DNA of 64,000 nucleotides from Bradyrhizobium sp. 141 (GTDB taxonomy: Bacteria > Pseudomonadota > Alphaproteobacteria > Rhizobiales > Xanthobacteraceae), in contig NZ_JADPKR010000108.1 in NCBI RefSeq assembly GCF_023074055.1, forward strand, positions 434,001-498,000. Reading direction: 5' to 3'. Positions 33,123 to 41,555 of this stretch are shown here, in pieces. The notes beneath the pieces are model-generated. The model did no database searches, had not been told where the DNA came from, and saw only the letters and a program-made list of their open reading frames with translations. The stretch's first letter is position 1, and every line of letters begins with the position of its first letter. The position numbers were made by a program, and so were the translations under genes.

Positions 33123-33235
33123 GTCATGCCCGGGCTTGTCCCGGGCATCCACGTTCTTTCTCGTCGCGCGAAGAACGTGGATGGCCGGGACATCTAGCGC
33201 GAAGACGCGCTTCGCGCTTTTGCCCGGCCATGACG
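33123..33235. repeat. R1 intergenic palindrome, copy 3, with a nested hairpin
   Basis: As the copies at 5474 and 6060, except that the right module is split: after GGCCGGGACA come 29 extra bases, then TGCCCGGCCATGAC resumes. The inserted bases include a perfect hairpin AGCGCGAAG-ACGCG-CTTCGCGCT (33196-33218). It lies between the alpha-E and transglutaminase genes. Confidence 0.82.
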
Positions 33236-33262
33236 GTATCCTATTTCGTCAGTCGGAGGACA

Positions 33263-34207
33263 TCAGATCAAATACTGCTTCGTGATGATTTCGCCCAGCC
33301 TGGAATTGTCCGTGATGAATTCCTGAATGAATTCATGCACGCCGTGCTGGAAAATGTCGTTCATATTGCTGTGTTCCAGCCGGTTGCGGATGCCGCGGGC
33401 GTGGCGCTGGGCCGGGCCCTGGCGGCCATAGGCGACGCCGATCTGGTCGAGGTTGCGCACGAGGTTGCCGTAGCAGCTCGCCAGCGAGCGCGGCAGCGTG
33501 TCGTTGAGGATGAGCAGGTCCGCAATCAGCCAGGGCTTCAGCGTTTCGCGATAGACCCAATGATAGGCCGTCAGCGCCGATACCGAGCGCAGGATCGAGC
33601 TCCACTGATAGAAGTCGAGCGGGCCGCCAACATGCTCCTCCTCAGGCAGCAGCACGTGATACTTCACGTCGAGAATGCGCGCGGTGTTGTCGGCGCGCTC
33701 CAGATGCACGCCCATCCGCGAGAACCAGTAGGCGTCGTTGCGCAGCATGGTCCGGTAGGCCGAGCCGTCGAAGCGGAGCGAGGTCTCCTGCACGAAGCGG
33801 AGGAATTTGGCGAGGTCCTCGCGCGTCGAGGTGCCTTTGCTCCAGACCGCCTGAAGCTCGATCCAGGCCGAGTTGATGGTGTCCCACATCTCGCTGGTCA
33901 GCGCGGTGCGCACCGAGCGCGAATTCAGCCGCGCCGCTTCGATGCAGTTCCTGATCGAGGACGGATTGTCCACGGAGAACGAGAGGTAGTCGACGACATT
34001 GTGCTCGTTGGCTTCCTCATAGGTCTGATAGAAGCTGGCGGCGACGCCGGCGGTGAGCAGCGCCGAGTCCCATTCGTTGGTTTTGCCGACATAGGCGGCG
34101 GGAAGCGCGGTGACGCGCAAGGTCGCATCGATGGTGCGCGCGAGATACTCGGCCCGTTCGACGTAGCGGGCGAGCCAGTAGAGGTTTTCGGCGGTACGCG
34201 ACAGCAT
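33263..34207 (-). CDS. Alpha-E domain protein
   Basis: A 314-aa, almost fully helical protein of the alpha-E family: MLSRTAENLYWLARYVERAEYLARTID at the start (family hallmark), later SFYQTYEEANEHNVVDYLSF and FSRMGVHLERADNTARILD with conserved Glu/Arg. The family's biochemical role is unknown; it occurs next to circularly permuted ATP-grasp and transglutaminase proteins, and is thought to help an amide-bond-forming system. It starts 4 bp after the ATP-grasp stop, so the two are translationally coupled. Start taken at ATG 34207. Confidence 0.9.
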   Translation of the reverse strand: MLSRTAENLYWLARYVERAEYLARTIDATLRVTALPAAYVGKTNEWDSALLTAGVAASFYQTYEEANEHNVVDYLSFSVDNPSSIRNCIEAARLNSRSVRTALTSEMWDTINSAWIELQAVWSKGTSTREDLAKFLRFVQETSLRFDGSAYRTMLRNDAYWFSRMGVHLERADNTARILDVKYHVLLPEEEHVGGPLDFYQWSSILRSVSALTAYHWVYRETLKPWLIADLLILNDTLPRSLASCYGNLVRNLDQIGVAYGRQGPAQRHARGIRNRLEHSNMNDIFQHGVHEFIQEFITDNSRLGEIITKQYLI

Positions 34208-34211
34208 CTGT

Positions 34212-35630
34212 CTACTCGTCCAGGATCCAGGTGTCTTTGGTGCCGCCGCCCTGGCTGGAATTGACCACAAGGGAGCCTTCCTTCAGCGCGACGCGGGTCA
34301 GCCCGCCCGGCACGATCGTGGTGCGCTTGCTGCCGGTGAGCACGAACGGCCGCAAATCGACATGGCGAGGTGCAAGGCCTGACGCCGTGCAGGTCGGGCA
34401 GGTCGAGAGCGCCAGCGTCGGCTGCGCGATGAAACCTTCCGGCTCGCGCTTGAGCTTCTCGCGAAACGCTTCGATCGTCGCTTTGGTCGCGGCAGGTCCG
34501 ATCAGCATGCCGTAGCCGCCGGAGCCATGAACCTCCTTGACGACGAGCTCGCCGAGATTGTCCAGCACGTAGGCGAGATCCTTCGGCTCGCGGCAGCGCC
34601 AGGTCGGCACGTTCTTCAGGATCGGCTCCTCGCCGAGATAAAATTTCACGATGTCAGGCATGTAGGAGTAGATCGCCTTGTCGTCGGCAATCCCGGTGCC
34701 GACGGCGTTGGCGAGCGTGATGTTGCCGGCCGCATAGGCCGACATCAGCCCGGGCACGCCGAGCACGGAATCGGGACGGAAGGTGAGGGGATCGAGGAAG
34801 TCGTCGTCGACGCGGCGATAGATGACGTCGACCCGCTTCAGCCCTTCCGTCGTCCGCATGAACACTTCGTTGTTCTTGACGATGAGATCGCGGCCCTCGA
34901 CCAGCTCGATACCGAGCTTGTCGGCGAGGAAGGAGTGCTCGTAATAGGCGGAGTTGTAGACGCCGGGAGTGAGCAGGGCCACCGTCGGCTCGCCCGATGC
35001 GCTTTGCGGCGCGACGGAGCGGAGCGCCGAGAGCAGCTCGTCCGGATAGCGCTCGACCGGCGCCACCCTGTGGCGGGCGAACAGATCCGGAAACAGCCGC
35101 ATCATGATCTCGCGGTTTTCCAGCATGTAGGAGACACCGGACGGCGTCCGCGCATTGTCCTCCAGCACGATGAAGTCGTTGGCGTCGACCCGGACGATGT
35201 CGATGCCGGCGATGTGCACATAGACGTCGTGCGGCACCTGCTGGCCGTTCATCTCGGGCCGGAAGACCGGGTTCTGGAAGATCAGATCGTCGGGTACGAT
35301 CTCTGCGCGCAGGATGTCGCGGCCGTGATAGATGTCGCGCAGGAACATGTTGAGCGCGCGCACGCGCTGCTTCAGGCCCTTTTCCAGCAGCGCCCATTCC
35401 TTGCCCGACATGATCCGCGGGATCACGTCGAAGGGGATCAGCCGCTCGGTGGACTCGGCCTCGCCATAGACCGCGAAGGTGATGCCGATGCGGCGGAACA
35501 GGAGCTCGGCCTCCTGGCGGCGATATTCGAGCGCCTCGGGAGGCGTCTCCTTGAGCCAGCGCGCCAGCTCCTCATAGGCGGGGCGAAGCTCCCCGCCGGG
35601 AATATTCATTTCATCAAACGCGACTGCCAT
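34212..35630 (-). CDS. Circularly permuted ATP-grasp type 2 protein
   Basis: 472 aa. Recognised by RPAYEELARWL, the central LEDNARTPSGVSYMLENRE (metal and ATP contacts in this family), NAVGTGIADDKAIYSYMP and KEVHGSGGYGMLIGP, and the end NSSQGGGTKDTWIL. ATP-grasp enzymes of this permuted class are predicted amidoligases, joining an amino acid or peptide to another carboxylate at the cost of ATP. It is the first gene of the Anbu cluster on the minus strand. Start taken at ATG 35630; about 46 extra upstream codons look non-coding. Confidence 0.9.
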   Translation of the reverse strand: MAVAFDEMNIPGGELRPAYEELARWLKETPPEALEYRRQEAELLFRRIGITFAVYGEAESTERLIPFDVIPRIMSGKEWALLEKGLKQRVRALNMFLRDIYHGRDILRAEIVPDDLIFQNPVFRPEMNGQQVPHDVYVHIAGIDIVRVDANDFIVLEDNARTPSGVSYMLENREIMMRLFPDLFARHRVAPVERYPDELLSALRSVAPQSASGEPTVALLTPGVYNSAYYEHSFLADKLGIELVEGRDLIVKNNEVFMRTTEGLKRVDVIYRRVDDDFLDPLTFRPDSVLGVPGLMSAYAAGNITLANAVGTGIADDKAIYSYMPDIVKFYLGEEPILKNVPTWRCREPKDLAYVLDNLGELVVKEVHGSGGYGMLIGPAATKATIEAFREKLKREPEGFIAQPTLALSTCPTCTASGLAPRHVDLRPFVLTGSKRTTIVPGGLTRVALKEGSLVVNSSQGGGTKDTWILDE

Positions 35631-35906
35631 AGATCCCGACTTGTCTCCGCGAGGCGTTGCGCCATTGGACAGGTCGCCAAGCCCTGGTGAAGCCGCAACG
35701 TCCTGGCCATGCGGCAAGAGTGCATGACTCTGAGGTGGTAGCAAGGGCCGGGCCAGCGCGATAAGCATGGAGAGAGGGCATTTGCCTGATATGGCCGGCG
35801 GCTTGCCTGAAAAAATGGCTGAGGACTGCTTATTTCGACAGCAAAACCGCGTGACTTCAACGCGTTACCTCGGCAAAGTCGGCGCCACAGGTGAGGGACT
35901 TAAGTT

Positions 35907-36644
35907 ATGAGCGAGATCGTCACGGCGGGCATTCTGGTCATTGGGGACGAAATTCTGTCCGGCCGGACCAAGGACAAGAATATCGGTTTCATTGCCGAAT
36001 ACCTCACCAATATCGGCATCGACCTGAAGGAGGTCCGGGTCGTCTCCGACGACGAGGCCGACATCATCGCGGCCTTGGACGCACTGCGGCATCGCTACAC
36101 CTACGTCTTCACCACGGGCGGCATCGGGCCGACCCATGACGACATCACTGCCGACAGCGTCGCCAAGGCGTTCGGCGTCGGCATCGACCACCACCCGGAG
36201 GTGGTCGCCCGTTTCCGCGAGCGCTGGAGCGAGCAGGATCTCAACGAGGCCCGCCTGCGCATGGCCCGCATCCCCGACGGTGCCGAGCTGATCCAGAGCG
36301 CGACCATCCTCGCCCCCGGCTTCAAGATCGGCAATGTCATCGTCATGGCCGGCGTGCCCTCGATCATGCAGGCGATGATGGATATCGTCTCGCCCAAGCT
36401 GAAGTCGGGTGTGCGCATGCTGTCCGAATCGGTTCGCGCCAATGCGCGGGAGGGCGACATCGGCAGCCCCTTGCGAGCGATCGCCGCCGCTCATCCCGAC
36501 ACCATCATCGGCAGCTATCCCTTCATGGACGAGGAGCAGAAGCCGAACACCAATCTGGTGGTGCGCTCGCGCGATGCGGACAAGCTCGCATCCGCGATGG
36601 CGGCGGTGAAGGAAATGCTGGCGGAATTGAACATCACCCGCTAG
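35907..36644 (+). CDS. CinA-type MoaB-fold protein (competence/damage-inducible A N-terminal domain)
   Basis: A 245-aa protein with the MoaB/Mog fold: GILVIGDEILSGRTKDKN, FTTGGIGPTHDDITADSVAKAF and VIVMAGVPSIMQAM match the N-terminal half of CinA. The C-terminal nicotinamide-nucleotide amidase half is absent, as in many alphaproteobacterial versions. Related domains act as ADP-ribose or NMN-linked pyrophosphatases or in molybdopterin adenylation; which applies here is not clear. It is followed 39 bp later by a purine phosphoribosyltransferase gene on the same strand. Confidence 0.88.
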   Translation: MSEIVTAGILVIGDEILSGRTKDKNIGFIAEYLTNIGIDLKEVRVVSDDEADIIAALDALRHRYTYVFTTGGIGPTHDDITADSVAKAFGVGIDHHPEVVARFRERWSEQDLNEARLRMARIPDGAELIQSATILAPGFKIGNVIVMAGVPSIMQAMMDIVSPKLKSGVRMLSESVRANAREGDIGSPLRAIAAAHPDTIIGSYPFMDEEQKPNTNLVVRSRDADKLASAMAAVKEMLAELNITR

Positions 36645-36683
36645 CAGAGAAAACTGCCCGCAGACCAATGGCAGGAGACGACG

Positions 36684-37211
36684 ATGGCTGGTGAAGCACC
36701 GGAACTGAGCGCACAGGAGCGGGCGGGCAGGGCCTTTCCGGTCTCCTGGGACCAATTCCACCGGGATTGCCGGGCGTTGACCTGGCGGCTCAACGAGGTC
36801 GGTCCGTTCCACGCGGTGATCGCGATCACCCGCGGTGGCCTCGTGCCGGCGGCGATCGTGGCGCGCGAGCTCGGCGTGCGCGTGATCGATACGGTCTGTA
36901 TCGCCAGCTACGACCACAACAAGCAGGGCGAGCTCCAGGTCCTCAAGGGCATTTCGGAAGCGGCGATGAAGCTCGGCGGCGGCACCGGCAAGGGCCTCCT
37001 GATCGTCGACGATCTCGTCGACACCGGCAAGACCGGCAAGCTGGTGCGCGAGATGCTGCCCGATGCGCATTTCGCCACCGTCTACGCCAAGCCGATGGGC
37101 CGTCCGCTGGTTGACACCTTCATCACGGAAGTCTCGCAGGACACCTGGATCTTCTTCCCCTGGGACACCGCGCTGTCCTACCACCCGCCGCTGCGCGACG
37201 GCGCGGCGTGA
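36684..37211 (+). CDS. gpt: Xanthine(-guanine) phosphoribosyltransferase
   Basis: 175 aa, purine-salvage enzyme that joins xanthine or guanine with PRPP to give XMP or GMP. The PRPP loop GLLIVDDLVDTGKTGK (104-119) and AITRGGLVPAAIVARELG (47-64) match Gpt, as does WIFFPWDTALSY near the C-terminus. AGGAG lies before the ATG. Likely cytoplasmic and in one transcript with the CinA-type gene. An R4 repeat begins just after the stop. Confidence 0.9.
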   Translation: MAGEAPELSAQERAGRAFPVSWDQFHRDCRALTWRLNEVGPFHAVIAITRGGLVPAAIVARELGVRVIDTVCIASYDHNKQGELQVLKGISEAAMKLGGGTGKGLLIVDDLVDTGKTGKLVREMLPDAHFATVYAKPMGRPLVDTFITEVSQDTWIFFPWDTALSYHPPLRDGAA

Positions 37212-37217
37212 CTGAAG

Positions 37218-37284
37218 GCGAATGGCGAGTGGCCAATGGCGAATAGTGAATCCTCCATTCGCAATTCGCTATTCGCTACTCGCC
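37218..37284. repeat. R4 intergenic repeat, copy 2
   Basis: GCGAATGGCGAGTGGCCAA and GCGAATAGTGAA on the left, CCATTCGCAATTCGC and ATTCGCTACTCGCC on the right; same theme as the copy at 7513. It contains the ATG that appears to start the next gene. Confidence 0.75.
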
Positions 37285-37898
37285 CCCTGCAAAACCGCGT
37301 CACCCCCACCGGCGACATCATCGCCACCCCGCACCGCGGCCTGTTCACCGGCAATCGCGGCATCATCCATGATCCCGCGACGAAGACACTGCTGAGGAAG
37401 CGCTGGTCGTCGACGGCCTGGCTCACCTGCACTTGTGAATTCCGGGGCCGCCGCCGCGAGGTGATGGCACAGCGAAGCTGGACCGAGCTGTTCTTCCTGG
37501 ACGAGGCCACCGCACTCGCCGCAGGCCATCGCCCCTGCTTCTATTGCCGCCGCGACGATGCCAATCGCTTCCGGGCCGCGTGGGAGAAGGGCAATCGCGT
37601 CCACGACGTCCGCATGCACGACATCGACACGGTGCTGCATCACGAGCGGCTCGATCATGGCAGGAAACGGCTGCACGCGCTGATGGTGCCGCTCGAACAG
37701 CTCCCCGCCGGTGCGATGGTTCAGCAGGGCGACGAGAGCTTTTTGGTGACGCAGGGCAGGGCGCTGCTGTGGTCGCCGGCGGGCTATGGCACGGTCGAGC
37801 GCCAGCTTGGCGAGGTGGCGTTGCTGACGCCACCCTCGACGCTACGCACGCTCAATGCCGGCTACCAGCCCATGCTGCATCGGACGGCGTCAGGCTAG
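37236..37898 (+). CDS. Unrecognised protein with an Ada-like four-cysteine motif
   Basis: 220 aa. The conserved-looking core begins near residue 24. WLTCTCEF (Cys65, Cys67) and, after FLDEATALAAGHRP, CFYC (Cys101, Cys104) resemble the zinc-binding box of the Ada DNA-repair N-terminal domain, where A-AAG-RPC--C is typical. The rest has no family I know. No other ATG occurs until residue 77, so translation probably starts inside the R4 repeat. Convergent with the MetE-like gene. A metal-binding or nucleic-acid role is only a suggestion. Confidence 0.65.
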   Translation: MANSESSIRNSLFATRPLQNRVTPTGDIIATPHRGLFTGNRGIIHDPATKTLLRKRWSSTAWLTCTCEFRGRRREVMAQRSWTELFFLDEATALAAGHRPCFYCRRDDANRFRAAWEKGNRVHDVRMHDIDTVLHHERLDHGRKRLHALMVPLEQLPAGAMVQQGDESFLVTQGRALLWSPAGYGTVERQLGEVALLTPPSTLRTLNAGYQPMLHRTASG

Positions 37899-37923
37899 AG
37901 TAAGTCCAACGCCGTCGTCGTGA

Positions 37924-38946
37924 TCACCCCAGTTTCTCGCGCGCCAGCGCCGCACCTGCGCCGAGCGCCATCAGCTTGGCTTCGGCGATCTCGCGCGCCA
38001 TCGGCGCCATGCCGCAATTGGTGGTGGCGATGATGTTGCTCTTGGGCACGAATTTCGACACCGCGTCGATCACCTGAACGACGTCTTCGGCCGTCTCCAC
38101 AATGTCGCTGGCGACGTCGATCACGCCGGCCTGCACGATCTTGTTCTTCAAGAGCGCGAGCAGATCGAGCGGCACTTTCGAATTGCGACATTCGATCGCG
38201 ACCTGCTGGATCGGGCTGGCGTCGATCGCGGGGAAGATCTGCTCATACTGCCGCCACTGGCTGCCCAGCGTCTCCTTCCAGTCGGTGTTGGCCTTGATGC
38301 CATAACCGTAGCAGATGTGCACCGCGGTGGCGCAGGTGAGGCCCTGCGCGGCGCGCTCCAGCGCCTTGATGCCCCAATCGTTGACCTCGTCCATGTAGAC
38401 GTTGAAGGCCGGCTCGTCGAACTGCACGAGATCGACGCCGTCGGCCTGCAATGCCTTCGCTTCCTCGTTGAGCAGCTCGGCGAAGGCAAACGCCATCTTC
38501 ACGCGGTCGCCATAGTAGCGATCGGCAATGGTGTCGATGATGGTCATGGGGCCGGGCAGCGTGAACTTCAGCTTCCTCTTTGTATGCGTGCGCGCCGCGC
38601 GCGCCTCAAAGGCATGAACGCGTTCCCTGAGCCGGAGCGGCGCGACCACCTGCGGCACCATCGCCTTGTAGCGATCCTTGCGGATGCCCATCTCGACCTT
38701 GTGGGCGAAGTCGATGCCTTCGACCTTCTCCAGGAAGCCGTGGACGAAATGCTGCCGGGCCTGCTCGCCTTCGGTGACGATGTCGATGCCGGCGTCCTCC
38801 TGGAACTTGACCCAGATCAGCGTCGCGTCGCGCTTGGCGCGGAGAAGCTCGTCGCCTTGCGACTTCCAGGGCGCCCAGAGCATGTTGGGCTCGGCGAGCC
38901 ATTCCGGCTTCGGCAAGGAGCCGGCGATCGTGGTTGGAAACAGCAT
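37924..38946 (-). CDS. MetE-like cobalamin-independent methyltransferase (C-terminal-domain type)
   Basis: A 340-aa protein equivalent to the catalytic C-terminal half of MetE. The zinc ligands are at His210 and Cys212 (VHICYGYG), Glu252 (AIECRNS) and Cys311 (TTNCGMAP); LPGPMTIIDTIADRYYGD and QFDEPAFNVYMDEV are family motifs. It lacks the N-terminal half of full MetE, as do archaeal-type and several bacterial relatives, so the methyl donor may differ from methyltetrahydrofolate-triglutamate. GGGAGGG precedes ATG 38946. Single gene. Confidence 0.88.
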   Translation of the reverse strand: MLFPTTIAGSLPKPEWLAEPNMLWAPWKSQGDELLRAKRDATLIWVKFQEDAGIDIVTEGEQARQHFVHGFLEKVEGIDFAHKVEMGIRKDRYKAMVPQVVAPLRLRERVHAFEARAARTHTKRKLKFTLPGPMTIIDTIADRYYGDRVKMAFAFAELLNEEAKALQADGVDLVQFDEPAFNVYMDEVNDWGIKALERAAQGLTCATAVHICYGYGIKANTDWKETLGSQWRQYEQIFPAIDASPIQQVAIECRNSKVPLDLLALLKNKIVQAGVIDVASDIVETAEDVVQVIDAVSKFVPKSNIIATTNCGMAPMAREIAEAKLMALGAGAALAREKLG

Positions 38947-39067
38947 GGCGGCCCTCCCGGCAGGTTGTGTTGCGCCCCTTCCTGCCATGTCCTAACGTCA
39001 AGGTACAGAACAACAAAAGTCGCTCTCTATTCCGGCGACGGGAGCAGGGAAGGCCAAAGGAAAGGTC

Positions 39068-39769
39068 ATGATCGACCTCTATTACGCGCCGACGCCGAAC
39101 GGCTGGAAAATCTCGATCATGCTGGAGGAGCTCGGGCTTCCCTATGACGTGAAGCCCGTCAACATCCGCGCCGGCGAGCAGTTCAGCCCCGAGTTTCTGG
39201 CGATCTCCCCGAACAACCGCATCCCCGCGATCGTCGATCACGCACCCGCCGACGGCGGCGAACCGTTCTCGGCCTTCGAGACCGGCGCAGTCCTGATTTA
39301 TCTGGCGGAGAAGACCGGCCGCTTCTTGGCCACCGACTTGCGCGGCCGCTCCACCACCATCCAGTGGGTGATGTGGCAGATGGCCGGGCTCGGGCCGATG
39401 CTCGGCCAGCACGGCCATTTCGCGCTCTATGCGGCGGAGAAGATCCCTTACGCGATCCAGCGCTACCGCGACGAGGCGGCCCGGCTGTATGGGGTACTCG
39501 ACCGGCAGCTGGAGAAGACCGGCGCCTATGTCACCGGCGATTATTCCATCGCCGACATCGCCTGCTTCCCCTGGACCATGACCCACAAGGCGCAGGGCTT
39601 TACGCTCGACGACTATCCGAACGTCAAGCGCTGGTATGCCGAAGTCCGCGCCAGGCCGCAGGTGCAGGCGGGGCTTGCGATCGGAAAATTCGTCAAAGAG
39701 CCGTTCGACGAGGAATCACGCAAGATCATGTTTGGCCAGCGTGCGAAGGAAGTGCTGGGAAGGAACTAA
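39068..39769 (+). CDS. Glutathione S-transferase (Ure2p/YfcG-like)
   Basis: 233 aa. IDLYYAPTPNGWKISIMLEEL with Thr/Asn in the active-site loop, NNRIPAIVDHAP and the glutathione-binding FETGAVLIYLAEKTG place it with the Ure2p/YfcG/YghU group, which often reduces disulphides or peroxides. The C-terminal helical domain contains YSIADIACFPW. Followed by an R3 repeat and then two small-molecule oxidoreductase genes on the same strand, which may be a loose detoxification group. Confidence 0.9.
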   Translation: MIDLYYAPTPNGWKISIMLEELGLPYDVKPVNIRAGEQFSPEFLAISPNNRIPAIVDHAPADGGEPFSAFETGAVLIYLAEKTGRFLATDLRGRSTTIQWVMWQMAGLGPMLGQHGHFALYAAEKIPYAIQRYRDEAARLYGVLDRQLEKTGAYVTGDYSIADIACFPWTMTHKAQGFTLDDYPNVKRWYAEVRARPQVQAGLAIGKFVKEPFDEESRKIMFGQRAKEVLGRN

Positions 39770-39789
39770 CGGCCACTGCTCTCACCTCG

Positions 39790-39905
39790 TCATTGCGAGG
39801 AGCCCGCGACAAAATTGCGAAGCAATTTTGCGCTGGCGATGAAGCAATCCAGACTGTTTCCGCGGAAAAAGATTCTGGATTGCTTCGCTTCGCTCGCAAT
39901 GACGG
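39790..39905. repeat. R3 intergenic palindrome, copy 1 (with internal extension)
   Basis: Outer arms TCATTGCGAG and CTCGCAATGA; inner arms GAAGCAATCCAGA and TCTGGATTGCTTC around TGTTTCCGCGG. About 45 extra bases, including AAAATTGCGAAGCAATTTTG (itself an inverted repeat), sit in the left arm compared with the copy at 46817. Confidence 0.85.
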
Positions 39906-39942
39906 AAGATAGAGCTTACCGATACAAGAAAAAGGAAACGCC

Positions 39943-40551
39943 ATGATCGAATTCTTCTTCGACTGCTCCAGCCCCTGGACCTATCTCGCCTTCCACAACA
40001 TCCAGCCGCTCGCCAGGGAATTGGGCGCTGAGATCGTCTGGCGGCCGATCCTGGTCGGCGGCATCTTCAACACGGTCAACCCGAGCGTCTACGCGCAGCG
40101 GGAGACGCCGGTGCCGCTGAAGGCGCGCTATATGAAGAAGGACCTTCAGGACTGGGCGCGTTCGGTAGGTCTTGCGATCAAGATGCCGCCGACTGTGTTT
40201 CCGGTGAACAGCGTGAAGGTGATGCGCGGCTGTATCTGGCTCGGGAAGGACATGGTGCCGTTTGCAACGGCCGTGTTCGAGGCCTATTGGGGCGGTGACA
40301 AGGACATCTCGCAGGACGCGGTGCTTGCCGACATCTGCAAGCAGGTCGGCATCGACGCGCCAAAATTCTTCGCGGGTATCTCGGAGCAGGGCATCAAGGA
40401 TCAGCTCAAGGCGAATACGGAAGAGGTGGTCGCCCGCGGCGGCTTCGGCTCGCCGACGATCTTCGTTGGCAAGACCGATATGTACTTTGGCAATGACCGC
40501 CTGCCGTTGATCCGCGAGGCGCTGTTGCGCAGCAAGGCGAGCGCGGCCTGA
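39943..40551 (+). CDS. Kappa-GST/HCCA-isomerase family protein (DsbA-like fold)
   Basis: A 202-aa thioredoxin-fold protein with the helical insertion of DsbA relatives. The active-site segment FFFDCSSPWTYLAF has Ser where DsbA has its CxxC, as in kappa-class GST and 2-hydroxychromene-2-carboxylate isomerase, which use glutathione. GGFGSPTIFVGKTDMYFGNDRL is the usual C-terminal motif. The stop shares its last base with the next start (TGATG), so it is coupled to the quinone reductase gene. An aromatic-compound substrate is plausible but unproven. Confidence 0.86.
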   Translation: MIEFFFDCSSPWTYLAFHNIQPLARELGAEIVWRPILVGGIFNTVNPSVYAQRETPVPLKARYMKKDLQDWARSVGLAIKMPPTVFPVNSVKVMRGCIWLGKDMVPFATAVFEAYWGGDKDISQDAVLADICKQVGIDAPKFFAGISEQGIKDQLKANTEEVVARGGFGSPTIFVGKTDMYFGNDRLPLIREALLRSKASAA

Positions 40552-41528
40552 TGGTGCGCGCTGTCGTCTGCCGCACGTTCGGCTCGCCCGAAACGTTGCG
40601 GCTGGAGGAGTTTCCGCCGCGCGTTCTGAAGCCGGGGGAGGTGCGCGTCGCGATCCGGGCCGCCGGGCTGAATTTTCCCGACGTGCTGATGGCCGCCGGC
40701 GAATATCAGCTCAAGCCGGAACTGCCGTTCACGCCGGGCATGGAAGCCGCTGGTGACGTGACCGAGGTGGGCGCGGAGGCGCGCGGTGTTGCCGTCGGCG
40801 ACAAGGTCATCGTCAAGATGCGCCACGGCGCATTCACCGAGGAAGCCGTCGTCACGCCGTCGCAGCTCACTCCCAAGCCGTCGACATTCGACTACGCCGA
40901 GGCTGCGACCTATCTCGCCGGTCATGGCACCGCCTATCATGCGTTGATTGATCGCGGCCGAATTGCGCCCGGCGAGGTGCTGCTGGTGCATGGCGCCGGC
41001 GGCGGCGTTGGCCTTGCTGCCGTCGAGATCGGCAAGATGCTGGGTGCAACCGTGATCGCGACCGCCTCCAGCGACGAGAAACTCGCCATCGCCAAGGCCC
41101 GCGGCGCGGATCATCTCGTGCGCTACGACCGCGAGCCGTTTCGCGATGCCGTCAAGCGCATCACCGATGGTCGCGGCGCCGATGTCGTGTTCGATCCCGT
41201 GGGCGGCCAGGTCTTTGAGGATTCGATGCGCTGCATCGCTTGGGGCGCGCGGCTCCTGGTGATCGGCTTCACCGGCGGCATCGGCTCGGCGAAAACCAAT
41301 CTCCTGCTGATCAAGGGCGCCAGCGTGCTCGGCGTGCGCGCGGGTGAAGCGGTGCGGAAGAATCCGGCGCTCGGCGAGGTGCGCCTGAAGGCGCTGCTGC
41401 AATGGGCGGAGGAGGGCAAGCTGCGCCCGAACGTGTCGCATCGCCTGCCGCTGGAAGAGTATGCGAAGGCGATGCGGCTGTTGCTCGACCGTAAGGCGAT
41501 CGGGCGGGTGGCGCTGGTGATGGAGTGA
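40551..41528 (+). CDS. NADPH:quinone oxidoreductase family protein
   Basis: A 325-aa zinc-independent medium-chain reductase. The N-terminal substrate domain (GLNFPDVLMAAGEYQ, PFTPGMEAAGDV) and the nucleotide fold with VHGAGGGVGLAAVEIGK and ADVVFDPVGG match quinone reductases and acryloyl-CoA-type relatives. No zinc-ligand cluster is present. Its start overlaps the stop of the isomerase-like gene by one base, so the two probably work together on electrophilic or aromatic compounds. Confidence 0.89.
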   Translation: MVRAVVCRTFGSPETLRLEEFPPRVLKPGEVRVAIRAAGLNFPDVLMAAGEYQLKPELPFTPGMEAAGDVTEVGAEARGVAVGDKVIVKMRHGAFTEEAVVTPSQLTPKPSTFDYAEAATYLAGHGTAYHALIDRGRIAPGEVLLVHGAGGGVGLAAVEIGKMLGATVIATASSDEKLAIAKARGADHLVRYDREPFRDAVKRITDGRGADVVFDPVGGQVFEDSMRCIAWGARLLVIGFTGGIGSAKTNLLLIKGASVLGVRAGEAVRKNPALGEVRLKALLQWAEEGKLRPNVSHRLPLEEYAKAMRLLLDRKAIGRVALVME

Positions 41529-41555
41529 CGGTGCCGTAATGACCCTACGAGAGCG

